Origin: Oscillospiraceae bacterium
GTDB taxonomy: Bacteria; Bacillota_A; Clostridia; Oscillospirales; CAG-272
Direction of reading: 5' to 3'
Assembly: GCA_015064195.1 (NCBI GenBank)
Contig: SVSO01000111.1
Coordinates: forward strand, 1 to 9,113
DNA length: 9,113 nt
Shown here: positions 1 to 6,222 of the stretch, one piece after another
Position numbering within the stretch: position 1 is the stretch's first letter
How the letters are laid out: each line of letters begins with the position of its first letter
Position numbers and translations under genes: made by a program
The notes under the pieces: generated by a model
The model's database searches: none
Told to the model about the DNA's origin: nothing
Seen by the model: only the letters and a program-made list of their open reading frames with translations

Positions 1-1005
1 ACAAACGGCAACCTGCTGTTCATCTCCAAGGAATGCTTCTCCAACGGCTGTGCAGCCACGGTCGACGTGTCCTATCCCTCCATCCCCATGTTCCTCATCT
101 ACAATCCCGAGCTGGTGCTGGCCATGATGCGCCCCATCATGAAATTTGCCCGCAGTGATGCATGGGAGTACGACTTCGCGCCCCACGATGCGGGACAGTA
201 TCCTCTCGTCACCGGTCAGCGCTACGGTCTGAAGGACGGCAAGCTGCTGTTTGAAAAGCAGATGCCCGTGGAGGAATGCGGCAATATGCTGCTCATGGCC
301 GCTGCCTATTCCCTTGCGGCGGACAACTATGAGTTCGCCCGCGAGAACGTTGATATTTTCACCAGCTGGGCGAAATATCTCATCGAATACGGCGTTGACC
401 CGGAGAATCAGCTCTGCACCGACGATTTCGCCGGTCATCTGGCTCACAACTGCAACCTTTCCCTCAAGGCCATCATGGGCATTGCCGGCATGAGCATCCT
501 CTGCGGCAAGCTGGGCATGGCACCCGAAGCGGCTATGTACATGGAAAAAGCCCGCGAGATCGCCATCAAGTGGCTGCTCCGTGCAGGCAACGGTGACGGA
601 AGCTACCGTCTCGCCTTCGACCGCAAGGGCACGTTCAGCATGAAATACAACATCGTCTGGGATAAGCTGTTCGGCACCGGACTCATCCCCCATGAGGTAT
701 GGGAGGGCGAAACATGGGCCAACCGCCGTCACTTCGGCGCATACGGTATGCCCCTCGACAACCGCTCCACCTATACCAAGTCCGACTGGCTGGTCTGGAC
801 GGCGACCCTCTGCGGCTCCAAGGCGGACTTTGAATCCTACATCGCGCCGCTGTGGGAGGCGTACAACGTGATGCCCACCCGCGTACCGATGACCGACTGG
901 TATTTCACCGACACCTCCGCGATGCGCGGTTTCCGGAACCGCACCGTTCAGGGCGGTCTTTACATCAAGCTGCTGGAATATTACGGCACAGTGAAGCTTC
1001 GCTGA
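1..1005 (+). CDS. DUF4965/DUF1793 (glutaminase A-like) protein, 5'-truncated
   Basis: This is the C-terminal 334 residues of a larger protein whose start lies left of the window; the frame is open from base 1 and ends at TGA 1003-1005. The GTG at 67 is internal, because family sequence (KECFSNGCAATVDV) already runs upstream of it. Recognisable family blocks, in order, are SNGC..TVDVSYPS.P, YNPELV, MPVEECGNML, DPENQLCTDDFAGHLAHN, KYNIVWDKLFG and YGMPLDNRSTYTKSDW. These are characteristic of the helical (alpha/alpha barrel-like) domain of fungal glutaminase A and its bacterial DUF4965 homologues. Full-length members are usually about 650-800 residues, so roughly half is missing. The glutaminase label comes from the fungal member. 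In this sugar-related setting a glycoside-acting role is possible but unproven. Export cannot be judged without the N-terminus. The gene ends before a hairpin at 1038-1080. Confidence 0.88.
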   Translation, partial: TNGNLLFISKECFSNGCAATVDVSYPSIPMFLIYNPELVLAMMRPIMKFARSDAWEYDFAPHDAGQYPLVTGQRYGLKDGKLLFEKQMPVEECGNMLLMAAAYSLAADNYEFARENVDIFTSWAKYLIEYGVDPENQLCTDDFAGHLAHNCNLSLKAIMGIAGMSILCGKLGMAPEAAMYMEKAREIAIKWLLRAGNGDGSYRLAFDRKGTFSMKYNIVWDKLFGTGLIPHEVWEGETWANRRHFGAYGMPLDNRSTYTKSDWLVWTATLCGSKADFESYIAPLWEAYNVMPTRVPMTDWYFTDTSAMRGFRNRTVQGGLYIKLLEYYGTVKLR

Positions 1006-1033
1006 AAAATTTAATAAAATTTCTCAAATACTC

Positions 1034-1062
1034 TTGCAAAAATCCCCATATACTGGTATAAT
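1034..1062 (+). promoter_or_regulatory. Sigma-A-type promoter of the isomerase gene
   Basis: The -35 box is TTGCAA (1034-1039) and the -10 box is TATAAT (1057-1062), with a 17-nt spacer and an extended -10 TG at 1054-1055. Transcription should start near 1069, giving a leader of about 47 nt before ATG 1116. The spacer and -10 box lie inside the hairpin that follows the upstream gene. Confidence 0.75.
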
Positions 1063-1080
1063 AAGTATGTGGGGATTTTT
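1038..1080 (+). terminator. Hairpin terminator of the DUF4965 gene, overlapping a promoter
   Basis: The arms AAAAATCCCCA (1038-1048) and TGGGGATTTTT (1070-1080) pair perfectly. Pairing continues inward through 1049-1054 with 1064-1069, including one G-T wobble, giving a 17-bp stem with a 9-nt loop at 1055-1063. The final T run is only five bases and belongs to the stem, so termination may be partial. The loop holds the TATAAT box of the next gene. Confidence 0.6.
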
Positions 1081-1115
1081 CCCGCCAATTATTCTTGCAA
1101 ACAAGGAGATTTATC

Positions 1116-1850
1116 ATGGAATACGGTATTCAGATGTACAGCGTCCGCGATATTACCAAGGACGATCTGGCAGGTGCGCTCAAGAAGGTAGCGGAAATCG
1201 GCTACAAGTGGATCGAATTCGCAGGCTTCTTCGGCCACAGCGCAGAGGATGTCAAGGCAATGCTCGACGAGTACGGCCTCAAGATCAGCTCGACTCACAG
1301 CGGTCTCGGCGATCTCGACAACGATTTCGCAGGTACTGTGAAATATCACAAGACCATCGGAAACACCAACTACATCGTTCCCGGTGCTCCGTACGACACC
1401 AAGGAAGCACTTGATCTCACCATCGAAAAGCTGAACAAGTATAAGCCCATGCTGGAGGCTGAGGGCATCACGCTCGCGTACCACAACCATCACCGTGAGT
1501 TCCTGCCCAATCAGGACGGACAAATCGCTCACGCTGAGATGGAAGCTCGCACCACGGTCAACTTCCAGATCGACACCTACTGGGCATTTGTCGGCGACCG
1601 TGATCCGGTTGAAACCATCACCCGCCTCAAGGATCGCGTCAAGATCATCCACCTCAAGGACGGCACCAAGGGCGGTCACGGTCTTGCACTGGGCGAGGGC
1701 GAGTGCCCCGTTAAGGCAGTTCGCAAGGCGGCAATCGATTTTGGTATGCGCATGATCGTTGAGTCCGAGGGCTGCGATCCCACCGGTATCGAAGAAGTTA
1801 CCCGCTGCTTCAAATACCTCGACTGGCTCGATTCCGTTGACAGAATCTAA
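1116..1850 (+). CDS. Sugar phosphate isomerase/epimerase (xylose isomerase-like TIM barrel)
   Basis: This 244-residue cytosolic protein belongs to the AP_endonuc_2/xylose isomerase-like TIM barrel family, which interconverts sugars, keto-sugars or inososes using a divalent metal. The ATG at 1116 follows AAGGAGA (1103-1109) at a 6-nt spacing; an in-frame TTG at 1095 has no such site. Family motifs are the N-terminal strand GIQMYSVRD (4-12), YHNHHREF (122-129), QIDTYW (151-156), IHLKDG (178-183) and IVESE (214-218). Candidate metal ligands are E128, D153, H179 and E216. The length is slightly short of the usual 250-300 residues, but the barrel looks complete. It has its own promoter at 1034-1062 and ends before the hairpin at 1865. 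Family members include tagatose/psicose epimerases, IolE/IolI and YcjR (3-keto-glycoside epimerase). The substrate here cannot be assigned. Confidence 0.9.
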   Translation: MEYGIQMYSVRDITKDDLAGALKKVAEIGYKWIEFAGFFGHSAEDVKAMLDEYGLKISSTHSGLGDLDNDFAGTVKYHKTIGNTNYIVPGAPYDTKEALDLTIEKLNKYKPMLEAEGITLAYHNHHREFLPNQDGQIAHAEMEARTTVNFQIDTYWAFVGDRDPVETITRLKDRVKIIHLKDGTKGGHGLALGEGECPVKAVRKAAIDFGMRMIVESEGCDPTGIEEVTRCFKYLDWLDSVDRI

Positions 1851-1864
1851 ATTTACACAGAAAA

Positions 1865-1895
1865 GGAGCTGCACATCCGTGCAGCTCCACTTTTT
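1865..1895 (+). terminator. Bidirectional terminator between isomerase and SBP1
   Basis: The perfect 10-bp stem GGAGCTGCAC (1865-1874)/GTGCAGCTCC (1879-1888) has a 4-nt loop ATCC. On the plus strand it is followed by ACTTTTT. On the minus strand it is followed by TTTT (complement of 1861-1864). It lies 14 nt after the isomerase stop and just beyond the SBP1 stop, so it probably serves both convergent genes. Confidence 0.88.
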
Positions 1896-3369
1896 ATTCC
1901 GCGTTCATCATTTCCATGGTCGCTTCAAGCTCAGTGTAGACCTTCTCCTCGATGCTCGCCCAATAGGATGCAAAATCGGTGGATTTCTTTTTGCTGAGGG
2001 TAACAACCCCGATGCCGCCCCAGCCGTAAATATCCGCCGCATCATAGGATTTGTTTGACAGGACAATGTCCAGCATCTCCGATGAATCCTCGTCCCGGAT
2101 GGATTTATAGCGCACGGTCGTATCGATAAACTCCTCCGTCACATATTGCTGAGAATAATATCCCAGCGCATCCAGCACGTGTCCGGTCATGTCGAGACGG
2201 TTGTTGGCCGGAGGCACGCAGAGCATCGTAACCCAAGACGGGCTCATGGGGGTATAGTAGTTCTCCTGCGCCTCATCGTACTTCGGAACGGGAAGGATGC
2301 TGTAATCCGTCTCCATGGCACGCAGTTCAAACGCGATCAGCAGCTGGTTGAAGTTATAAAGAACCTGTGAATTCTTGAACATGGGCATATGCATCTCATA
2401 AAAGGGATTGGAGTATTTCGAGTAATAATCATCCGCAATAATGTTGACGCTTCTATCGTTGAAGAACGGAACGAACCGTTCGACAATATCAACGGTTTTT
2501 TCATTGTTCAGCACAATTTCAACCGTGCCATCCAGCTTGGTCACGGACAATCGTCCGCCAGCACCGGTCAGCGTATTTCCGATCAGACCGGTGTGACACG
2601 CCATGCCGTACTGATCGCTTTCATCCATTTTCGTATCGCCGTTGAGATCACTTGCCACCATGCGGCAGTGCTCCTCCATCACATCCAGTGTCCACTTGCC
2701 CTCGCGCACCAGATCGTATACATTGTCCAGCTTGTAATTTTCCGCCATCGTCTTATTTCCGAAATAGAGCACAGGTGCAAACGTCGTATACAAGCTGACA
2801 TCACCGGTGATCGCACGCAGCTTGCCGCCCAGCCGATAGGCCTCCACCATGCTCGCGTCCCACCAGGATGCATCGGTATTGAGGGTGGAAATGGACTGCA
2901 GATCCATCGACATTCCCGGCTCGGTCAGGATGCTTTTGATCTCGTTTGCAAATAAGAATGCCGCATCGATGGATTCATCTCCGGATAAAACCAGCTTCTG
3001 GTATTCAGCTTTCGTGGTGTTGCGCTTTTCACCGCCGACCGGATGTGTTTGGAGGTCGATATTCAGCTCCTCCTCCACCTTGATATTGCGCCGGTACTGG
3101 GCATCGTTGATCGGCTCGCCGGACGCTTCGTCGGCGTGGATATCGCTGTAGGTGCCTGCCTGCCAGAAATAATTTTCATTGTCATAGTCGAGGATGGTAA
3201 AGACCGCTCCGCCATAGTCAACGCCGGGTGAGACATACTCCGCTTCGGGACTGGATACACTTGTATCGCCGGACGGTGCAGATGTATCGGTGACACCGGT
3301 ATCGGCAGTGCCGCAGGATGCCAAAAGCAGACTTGCAAAAATCGCAAAAGAAAGTACACGTTTGTTCAT
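1894..3369 (-). CDS. Extracellular solute-binding lipoprotein (SBP1)
   Basis: This 491-residue ABC-type solute-binding protein is predicted to be anchored outside the membrane as a lipoprotein. The signal peptide MNKRVLSFAIFASLLLASCG has a lipobox ending at Cys19, followed by a Ser/Thr/Asp-rich linker to about residue 45. The start at 3369 follows AGGAG (3378-3382) at 8 nt; an in-frame start at 3429 lies upstream of the promoter -10 box and is rejected. The segment DLNGDTKMDESD (241-252) matches the spacing of an EF-hand-like calcium loop, as in many Gram-positive sugar SBPs. It is divergent from AraC1 and is a paralogue of SBP2 (7084-8562), aligning without gaps through at least residue 252, with near-identity around NNRLDMTGHVLDALGYY. 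No permease or ATPase gene adjoins it. The ligand is unknown; an oligosaccharide is inferred from family and neighbours. Confidence 0.9.
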   Translation of the reverse strand: MNKRVLSFAIFASLLLASCGTADTGVTDTSAPSGDTSVSSPEAEYVSPGVDYGGAVFTILDYDNENYFWQAGTYSDIHADEASGEPINDAQYRRNIKVEEELNIDLQTHPVGGEKRNTTKAEYQKLVLSGDESIDAAFLFANEIKSILTEPGMSMDLQSISTLNTDASWWDASMVEAYRLGGKLRAITGDVSLYTTFAPVLYFGNKTMAENYKLDNVYDLVREGKWTLDVMEEHCRMVASDLNGDTKMDESDQYGMACHTGLIGNTLTGAGGRLSVTKLDGTVEIVLNNEKTVDIVERFVPFFNDRSVNIIADDYYSKYSNPFYEMHMPMFKNSQVLYNFNQLLIAFELRAMETDYSILPVPKYDEAQENYYTPMSPSWVTMLCVPPANNRLDMTGHVLDALGYYSQQYVTEEFIDTTVRYKSIRDEDSSEMLDIVLSNKSYDAADIYGWGGIGVVTLSKKKSTDFASYWASIEEKVYTELEATMEMMNAE

Positions 3370-3400
3370 TGGGAAATCTCCTCTCATCGTTATTGTAATT

Positions 3401-3429
3401 ATTATACCACCTGCAGGATTCATCCGCAA
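3401..3429 (-). promoter_or_regulatory. Promoter of SBP1
   Basis: Read on the minus strand, the -35 box is TTGCGG (3429-3424) and the -10 box is TATAAT (3406-3401), with a 17-nt spacer and an extended -10 TG. The -35 matches consensus at only three positions, which suits an activator-dependent promoter. The conserved intergenic element begins 9 bp upstream. Confidence 0.7.
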
Positions 3430-3438
3430 GGGGCATAC

Positions 3439-3474
3439 GAATCAAGTTATATCACAAACGGTTCAATTTTTGCG
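3439..3474. promoter_or_regulatory. Candidate AraC-type operator, copy 1
   Basis: This sequence between SBP1 and AraC1 matches 8635-8671 between SBP2 and AraC3 at 26 of 36 bases with one gap by hand alignment. Conserved blocks are GAATCA, GTT, ATA, AAACGG and TCAA. It lies 9 bp upstream of the SBP -35 box in both units. Binding of the neighbouring AraC protein is inferred, not shown. Confidence 0.55.
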
Positions 3475-3492
3475 CTGATTCGTTCCAACATA

Positions 3493-3521
3493 TTGACGAT
3501 ATTTCGCATCCATGGTATAAT
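3493..3521 (+). promoter_or_regulatory. Promoter of AraC1
   Basis: The -35 box is TTGACG (3493-3498) and the -10 box is TATAAT (3516-3521), with a 17-nt spacer and an extended -10 TG at 3513-3514. The expected start near 3528 leaves a leader of about 20 nt that carries the ribosome binding site. Confidence 0.8.
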
Positions 3522-3546
3522 AGTATCAATAACAGGAGGTGTGGTC

Positions 3547-4347
3547 ATGTTCCTCTATCGCATTACAAACAACTTTTCCATGAATTACTATTCCTTTTTC
3601 AACGAAAAATTCCGCGCCATTCATACCCATCCGCTGGATGAGCTGGTTATTGTGGAATCCGGTGTTTCCACCATCATGTGCGGCGACAATGTATGCAGGA
3701 TCTCTGGCTCTTATGTCATCTTTTATCCCACCGGTCAGGAACATCAGCAGAACAACAGCAAAACACACCGCTACACCCGCTGGTGGATTACCTATGACCG
3801 CTCGGCTCTCGACGATCTTCTGCCGCTGGAGATCATCCCCCGCTCATTTTTCGTTCTGCCGCTTCGTGAGGAAGATCTGGCCAGAATCCAGCCTTATCTT
3901 GCACTGATGATCAACGGCGAGCATTCCGATGAGCATTATGCCGTCTGCCGGCATCTGCTGGCCATTCTGTTTCGCCTGCTGTCACCAATGATCCGCGAGC
4001 AGCTGTCAGAGGCGGATTTCGAACAGTATAAGTACAGCCGCCTGCTGCACGCCATCTGCCGCCATATCGATGAGCATTTCGCCGAGCCGCTGACGCTGGA
4101 CAGCATCGCTCATCAGTTTTTCATCAGCCGCTCCAAGCTGGTGCGTATGTTCCGACAAACGCTTGATATGTCGGTGAACGATTACCTCACCAGTGTGCGC
4201 ATCAGCAAATCCAAGCGTTTCCTGCGTGACGGGCTGTCGGTGAATGAAGCCGCCATCCGCAGCGGATATTCTCACACGGGTTACTATATCAAGCTGTTCC
4301 GGCACTATATCGGCATGACGCCTGCCGAATGGCAGGAGCAGCTATAG
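3547..4347 (+). CDS. AraC family transcriptional regulator (AraC1)
   Basis: This 266-residue regulator has an N-terminal cupin-like sensing domain (about 1-125) and a C-terminal AraC/XylS DNA-binding domain (about 165-266). The cupin-like part shows IHTHPLDELVIVESG (25-39) and YPTGQEHQQ (60-68). The first helix-turn-helix is around 183-204 (LTLDSIAHQFFISRSKLVRMF) and the second around 231-255 (SVNEAAIRSGYSHTGYYIKLF), followed by the typical IGMTPAEW end. ATG 3547 follows AGGAGGT (3534-3540) at 6 nt; an upstream in-frame TTG at 3493 is part of the promoter -35 box. It is divergent from SBP1 and a paralogue of AraC3 at the right edge. It most likely controls SBP1 in response to a sugar-like ligand; the ligand is not deducible. 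Confidence 0.93.
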   Translation: MFLYRITNNFSMNYYSFFNEKFRAIHTHPLDELVIVESGVSTIMCGDNVCRISGSYVIFYPTGQEHQQNNSKTHRYTRWWITYDRSALDDLLPLEIIPRSFFVLPLREEDLARIQPYLALMINGEHSDEHYAVCRHLLAILFRLLSPMIREQLSEADFEQYKYSRLLHAICRHIDEHFAEPLTLDSIAHQFFISRSKLVRMFRQTLDMSVNDYLTSVRISKSKRFLRDGLSVNEAAIRSGYSHTGYYIKLFRHYIGMTPAEWQEQL

Positions 4348-4354
4348 CCAAAAC

Positions 4355-4382
4355 GAGGGCGAATCCACACGGATTCGCCCTC
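4355..4382. terminator. Bidirectional terminator-like hairpin between AraC1 and the propeller gene
   Basis: The perfect 12-bp stem GAGGGCGAATCC (4355-4366)/GGATTCGCCCTC (4371-4382) has a 4-nt loop. It lies 7 nt after the AraC1 stop and 7 nt from the stop of the opposite gene. The T tracts are weak: ATTCTGGTT on the plus strand and GTTTTGG on the minus strand. The stem is strong, but intrinsic termination may be incomplete. Confidence 0.7.
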
Positions 4383-4389
4383 ATTCTGG

Positions 4390-5580
4390 TTAATCAACAT
4401 ATTTCTCCATGGAAAATTCCGCGAGGCGGACGTGTTTGCGGTCCACGGTGTAGGACATGGCAAGTCCATCGCCGAAAAACTGCACGAAGGGATAGAAGCA
4501 GCTGGTGTGCATCTTCGCCTGCATCATAATCTCGCTCTTTGCCGGATCGTCCGTGTTGACGCGCACAAAACCGATGTGCTCCCGGTCGATGGGGGCGTAG
4601 ATCAGATAGAGCTTGTCCTGCCAGATGATGAAATCCGAGCGGGACTGGCAGTCTTCGATGAGCACCGGCTTTGCCCAAGTGTCCGAATCCGGATCGTAGC
4701 AGGTTAAAAAGCAGTAGGGTGTCTCCGGCTGCTGGCGGACACAATACCAGATCTTACCGGCGAACACCGTGACCGTGTTCTCCCAGTGTGACATACAGTC
4801 AAAATCCGGCTGGGATACATATTCCCATGTCACAAAATCGCGGCTCTTTATCAGCATGGTCATATAGCCGCTGTATGCGCCGGTGTAGTACCATTTTTCG
4901 CCATTTTCCATGCGATAGGTGAATTTCTGCATGATGCCGATGTCGCTGAACATTTTCCGGCAGCCGATGCCGTTTGCCGCCAGTGCGGAGGAAATGCCGG
5001 TGGTGCTGAAATCGTTGATCACGTCGCCAACCTTCAAGCGATTGACCAAAATGCCGCCAAGCTTGCCTTCGGAGATGGAATACGGTCGGCAGAGACGGTA
5101 GTAATTGCCGCCCACCTTGGCTGTCCACAGCACCATCAGCGTGTCCGCATCAACTCTCGCCATGATGGTATCGTACACCATTTCTACCGGCCGGCCACCG
5201 CATTCGTCGCCTGCCGACTGGATATCGAGAATGGTCAGCCCATCGGGATCATCCTTGGGACGGATGGCAAGACGCGCCGTCTGATACAGCGGATTTTCCG
5301 CAGAATTGGCGGTATTGGCGTAATAGGTCATGTAGATCATGCCGTCGATGAGCATGAAGGTGGTCACGTGTACCATCTGATCAACGCCCGCACGCTCGAA
5401 ATCGCCCACATAGCGCGCGGTGATCTCATCCGCGAAGGCTTTGCCCCGTTCAAGCGCTTCCGGCGATGCATCGGAGGCGTGGATCTTCGCCGCGAAATCG
5501 GTGATCTCCTTGTTTTCGATAAAAATTGTGGGGCGGTCGTTTGGAACATCGGGGGTGAATACGCAGTTTTCTCTTGTCAT
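4390..5580 (-). CDS. Predicted cytosolic beta-propeller, sialidase/glycosidase-like protein
   Basis: This 396-residue protein has no signal peptide or membrane segment. It shows repeated short beta-strand blocks typical of a sialidase/BNR or GH43-like propeller: TFMLIDGMIYMTYYA (74-88), DTLMVLWTAKVGGNYYRL (146-163), EKWYYTGAYSGYMTMLIKS (228-246), SRDFVTWEYV (246-255), NTVTVFAGKIWYCVRQ (268-283), SDFIIWQDKLYLIYAP (315-330) and DGLAMSYTVDRKHVRLAEF (371-389). The last block resembles the closing blade of sialidase-like families. ATG 5580 follows AGAGGAA (5587-5593). Its ATG overlaps the TGA of the upstream YgjV gene by 4 nt, so the two are probably translationally coupled. An open frame continues to 5820, but that part overlaps the YgjV gene and is out-of-frame sequence. 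Catalytic residues could not be assigned with confidence, and a non-hydrolytic role is possible. Confidence 0.75.
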   Translation of the reverse strand: MTRENCVFTPDVPNDRPTIFIENKEITDFAAKIHASDASPEALERGKAFADEITARYVGDFERAGVDQMVHVTTFMLIDGMIYMTYYANTANSAENPLYQTARLAIRPKDDPDGLTILDIQSAGDECGGRPVEMVYDTIMARVDADTLMVLWTAKVGGNYYRLCRPYSISEGKLGGILVNRLKVGDVINDFSTTGISSALAANGIGCRKMFSDIGIMQKFTYRMENGEKWYYTGAYSGYMTMLIKSRDFVTWEYVSQPDFDCMSHWENTVTVFAGKIWYCVRQQPETPYCFLTCYDPDSDTWAKPVLIEDCQSRSDFIIWQDKLYLIYAPIDREHIGFVRVNTDDPAKSEIMMQAKMHTSCFYPFVQFFGDGLAMSYTVDRKHVRLAEFSMEKYVD

Positions 5581-6080
5581 TGCTGCTTCCTCTCTTTCAA
5601 AAATGACAGAATAATTGAGCCGATGGCCAGCGTTTCGTTGACCATGCCGATCCACGAGCCGATGAGCAGGTCGTAGATGAGAAAGGTCAGGGACACGGGA
5701 ATGGAGATGAGCTTCGTCAGCTTTGGCCGTCTCAGCCAGAGCGACACCGTGACAAAGGTGGACGCGGCGATGGGCAGAATGTGCACCGGCGACGAGAAGG
5801 TGGAAAAGCCGATGCCCCAATTGAGCAGAACGAACAGCACCGGGATGATTGGTGAATTCGCCCAGCGTTTTTTCTCACGCTGGAGAAAGACCAGCTCACG
5901 GAAAATGCCGACGAAATTGGGCACCATACCGCCATATCCGCCGAGGCAGAAATAATGCACGACCCAGCAGATATCCGCGGTCAGCTTGCAGGCCAGAAGA
6001 CGCTCCCTTCGGTTTTGCTGATAGATGCTGAACAGTGCCGCCATGGCACCGAGTCCGGCGATCCATGCAAGAATGGTCAT
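5577..6080 (-). CDS. YgjV family inner-membrane protein
   Basis: This 167-residue polytopic membrane protein matches the YgjV family (Imp-YgjV), whose function is not established. ATG 6080 follows AGGAGG (6088-6093) at 7 nt; an in-frame start at 6224 would lie upstream of the promoter. Hydrophobic segments are about 1-19, 29-66 (partly hydrophobic, probably two spans), 78-96, 100-117, 122-140 and 143-162. The family-typical signature near the N-terminus is seen as NRRERLLACKLTADICWVVH (23-42), GGYGGMVPNFVGIFRELVF (47-65) and the basic REKKRWA (68-74). The C-terminus is basic (KERKQQ). It is the first gene of an operon with the propeller protein, 4-nt overlap, and is divergent from AraC2. A transport or signalling role linked to a glycoside is an inference from context only. 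Confidence 0.85.
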   Translation of the reverse strand: MTILAWIAGLGAMAALFSIYQQNRRERLLACKLTADICWVVHYFCLGGYGGMVPNFVGIFRELVFLQREKKRWANSPIIPVLFVLLNWGIGFSTFSSPVHILPIAASTFVTVSLWLRRPKLTKLISIPVSLTFLIYDLLIGSWIGMVNETLAIGSIILSFLKERKQQ

Positions 6081-6109
6081 CGGATCCCCTCCTTTTTTTG
6101 AAATTGGGC

Positions 6110-6138
6110 TTGACAAATGCCCCCATCCGGTGTACAAT
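6110..6138 (+). promoter_or_regulatory. Promoter of AraC2
   Basis: The -35 box is consensus TTGACA (6110-6115) and the -10 box is TACAAT (6133-6138), with a 17-nt spacer. The expected start near 6145 falls inside the -10 box of the opposing promoter. The leader to ATG 6223 is about 78 nt. Confidence 0.78.
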
Positions 6139-6141
6139 ACT

Positions 6142-6170
6142 ATTATATAGACTTTTCGTCCGATTGTCAA
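6142..6170 (-). promoter_or_regulatory. Promoter of the YgjV-propeller operon
   Basis: Read on the minus strand, the boxes are full consensus: TTGACA (6170-6165), a 17-nt spacer, and TATAAT (6147-6142). The expected start near 6135 falls inside the -10 box of the AraC2 promoter. The two promoters therefore face each other, with 3 bp between their -10 boxes. Confidence 0.78.
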
Positions 6171-6185
6171 GGTCATATCGTGACC
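6171..6185. promoter_or_regulatory. Short palindrome next to the operon -35 box, possible operator
   Basis: The inverted repeat GGTCA-tatcg-TGACC directly abuts the outer edge of the minus-strand -35 box. Its position suits activation of the YgjV operon by a bound regulator, but the arms are only 5 bp and most AraC proteins use direct repeats. Confidence 0.3.
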
Positions 6186-6222
6186 AATTTTAACACAATA
6201 TTGACGTTTGGAGGAGATTATC

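Noticed and set aside
1032..1101. 9-nt direct repeat TCTTGCAAA at 1032-1040 and 1093-1101 as a possible operator pair
   Set aside because: It is short and AT-rich. The first copy overlaps the -35 box and no matching regulator site is known, so chance is likely.
1089..1874. 261-codon minus-strand frame antisense to the isomerase
   Set aside because: The plus-strand isomerase has clear family motifs, a ribosome binding site and a promoter. The antisense frame arises from its GC-rich codon usage.
3370..3429. Upstream start for SBP1
   Set aside because: It would place the -10 box inside the coding sequence and put extra residues ahead of a canonical lipoprotein signal peptide.
5581..5820. 80-codon N-terminal extension of the propeller protein
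   Set aside because: It overlaps the YgjV coding sequence out of frame and has low-complexity His/Arg-rich sequence. ATG 5580 has a good ribosome binding site and stop-start overlap.
6106..6122. Small hairpin GGGC/GCCC in the YgjV leader as a riboswitch or attenuator
   Set aside because: Only 4 bp pair around a 9-nt loop, and there is no riboswitch-like conserved core.
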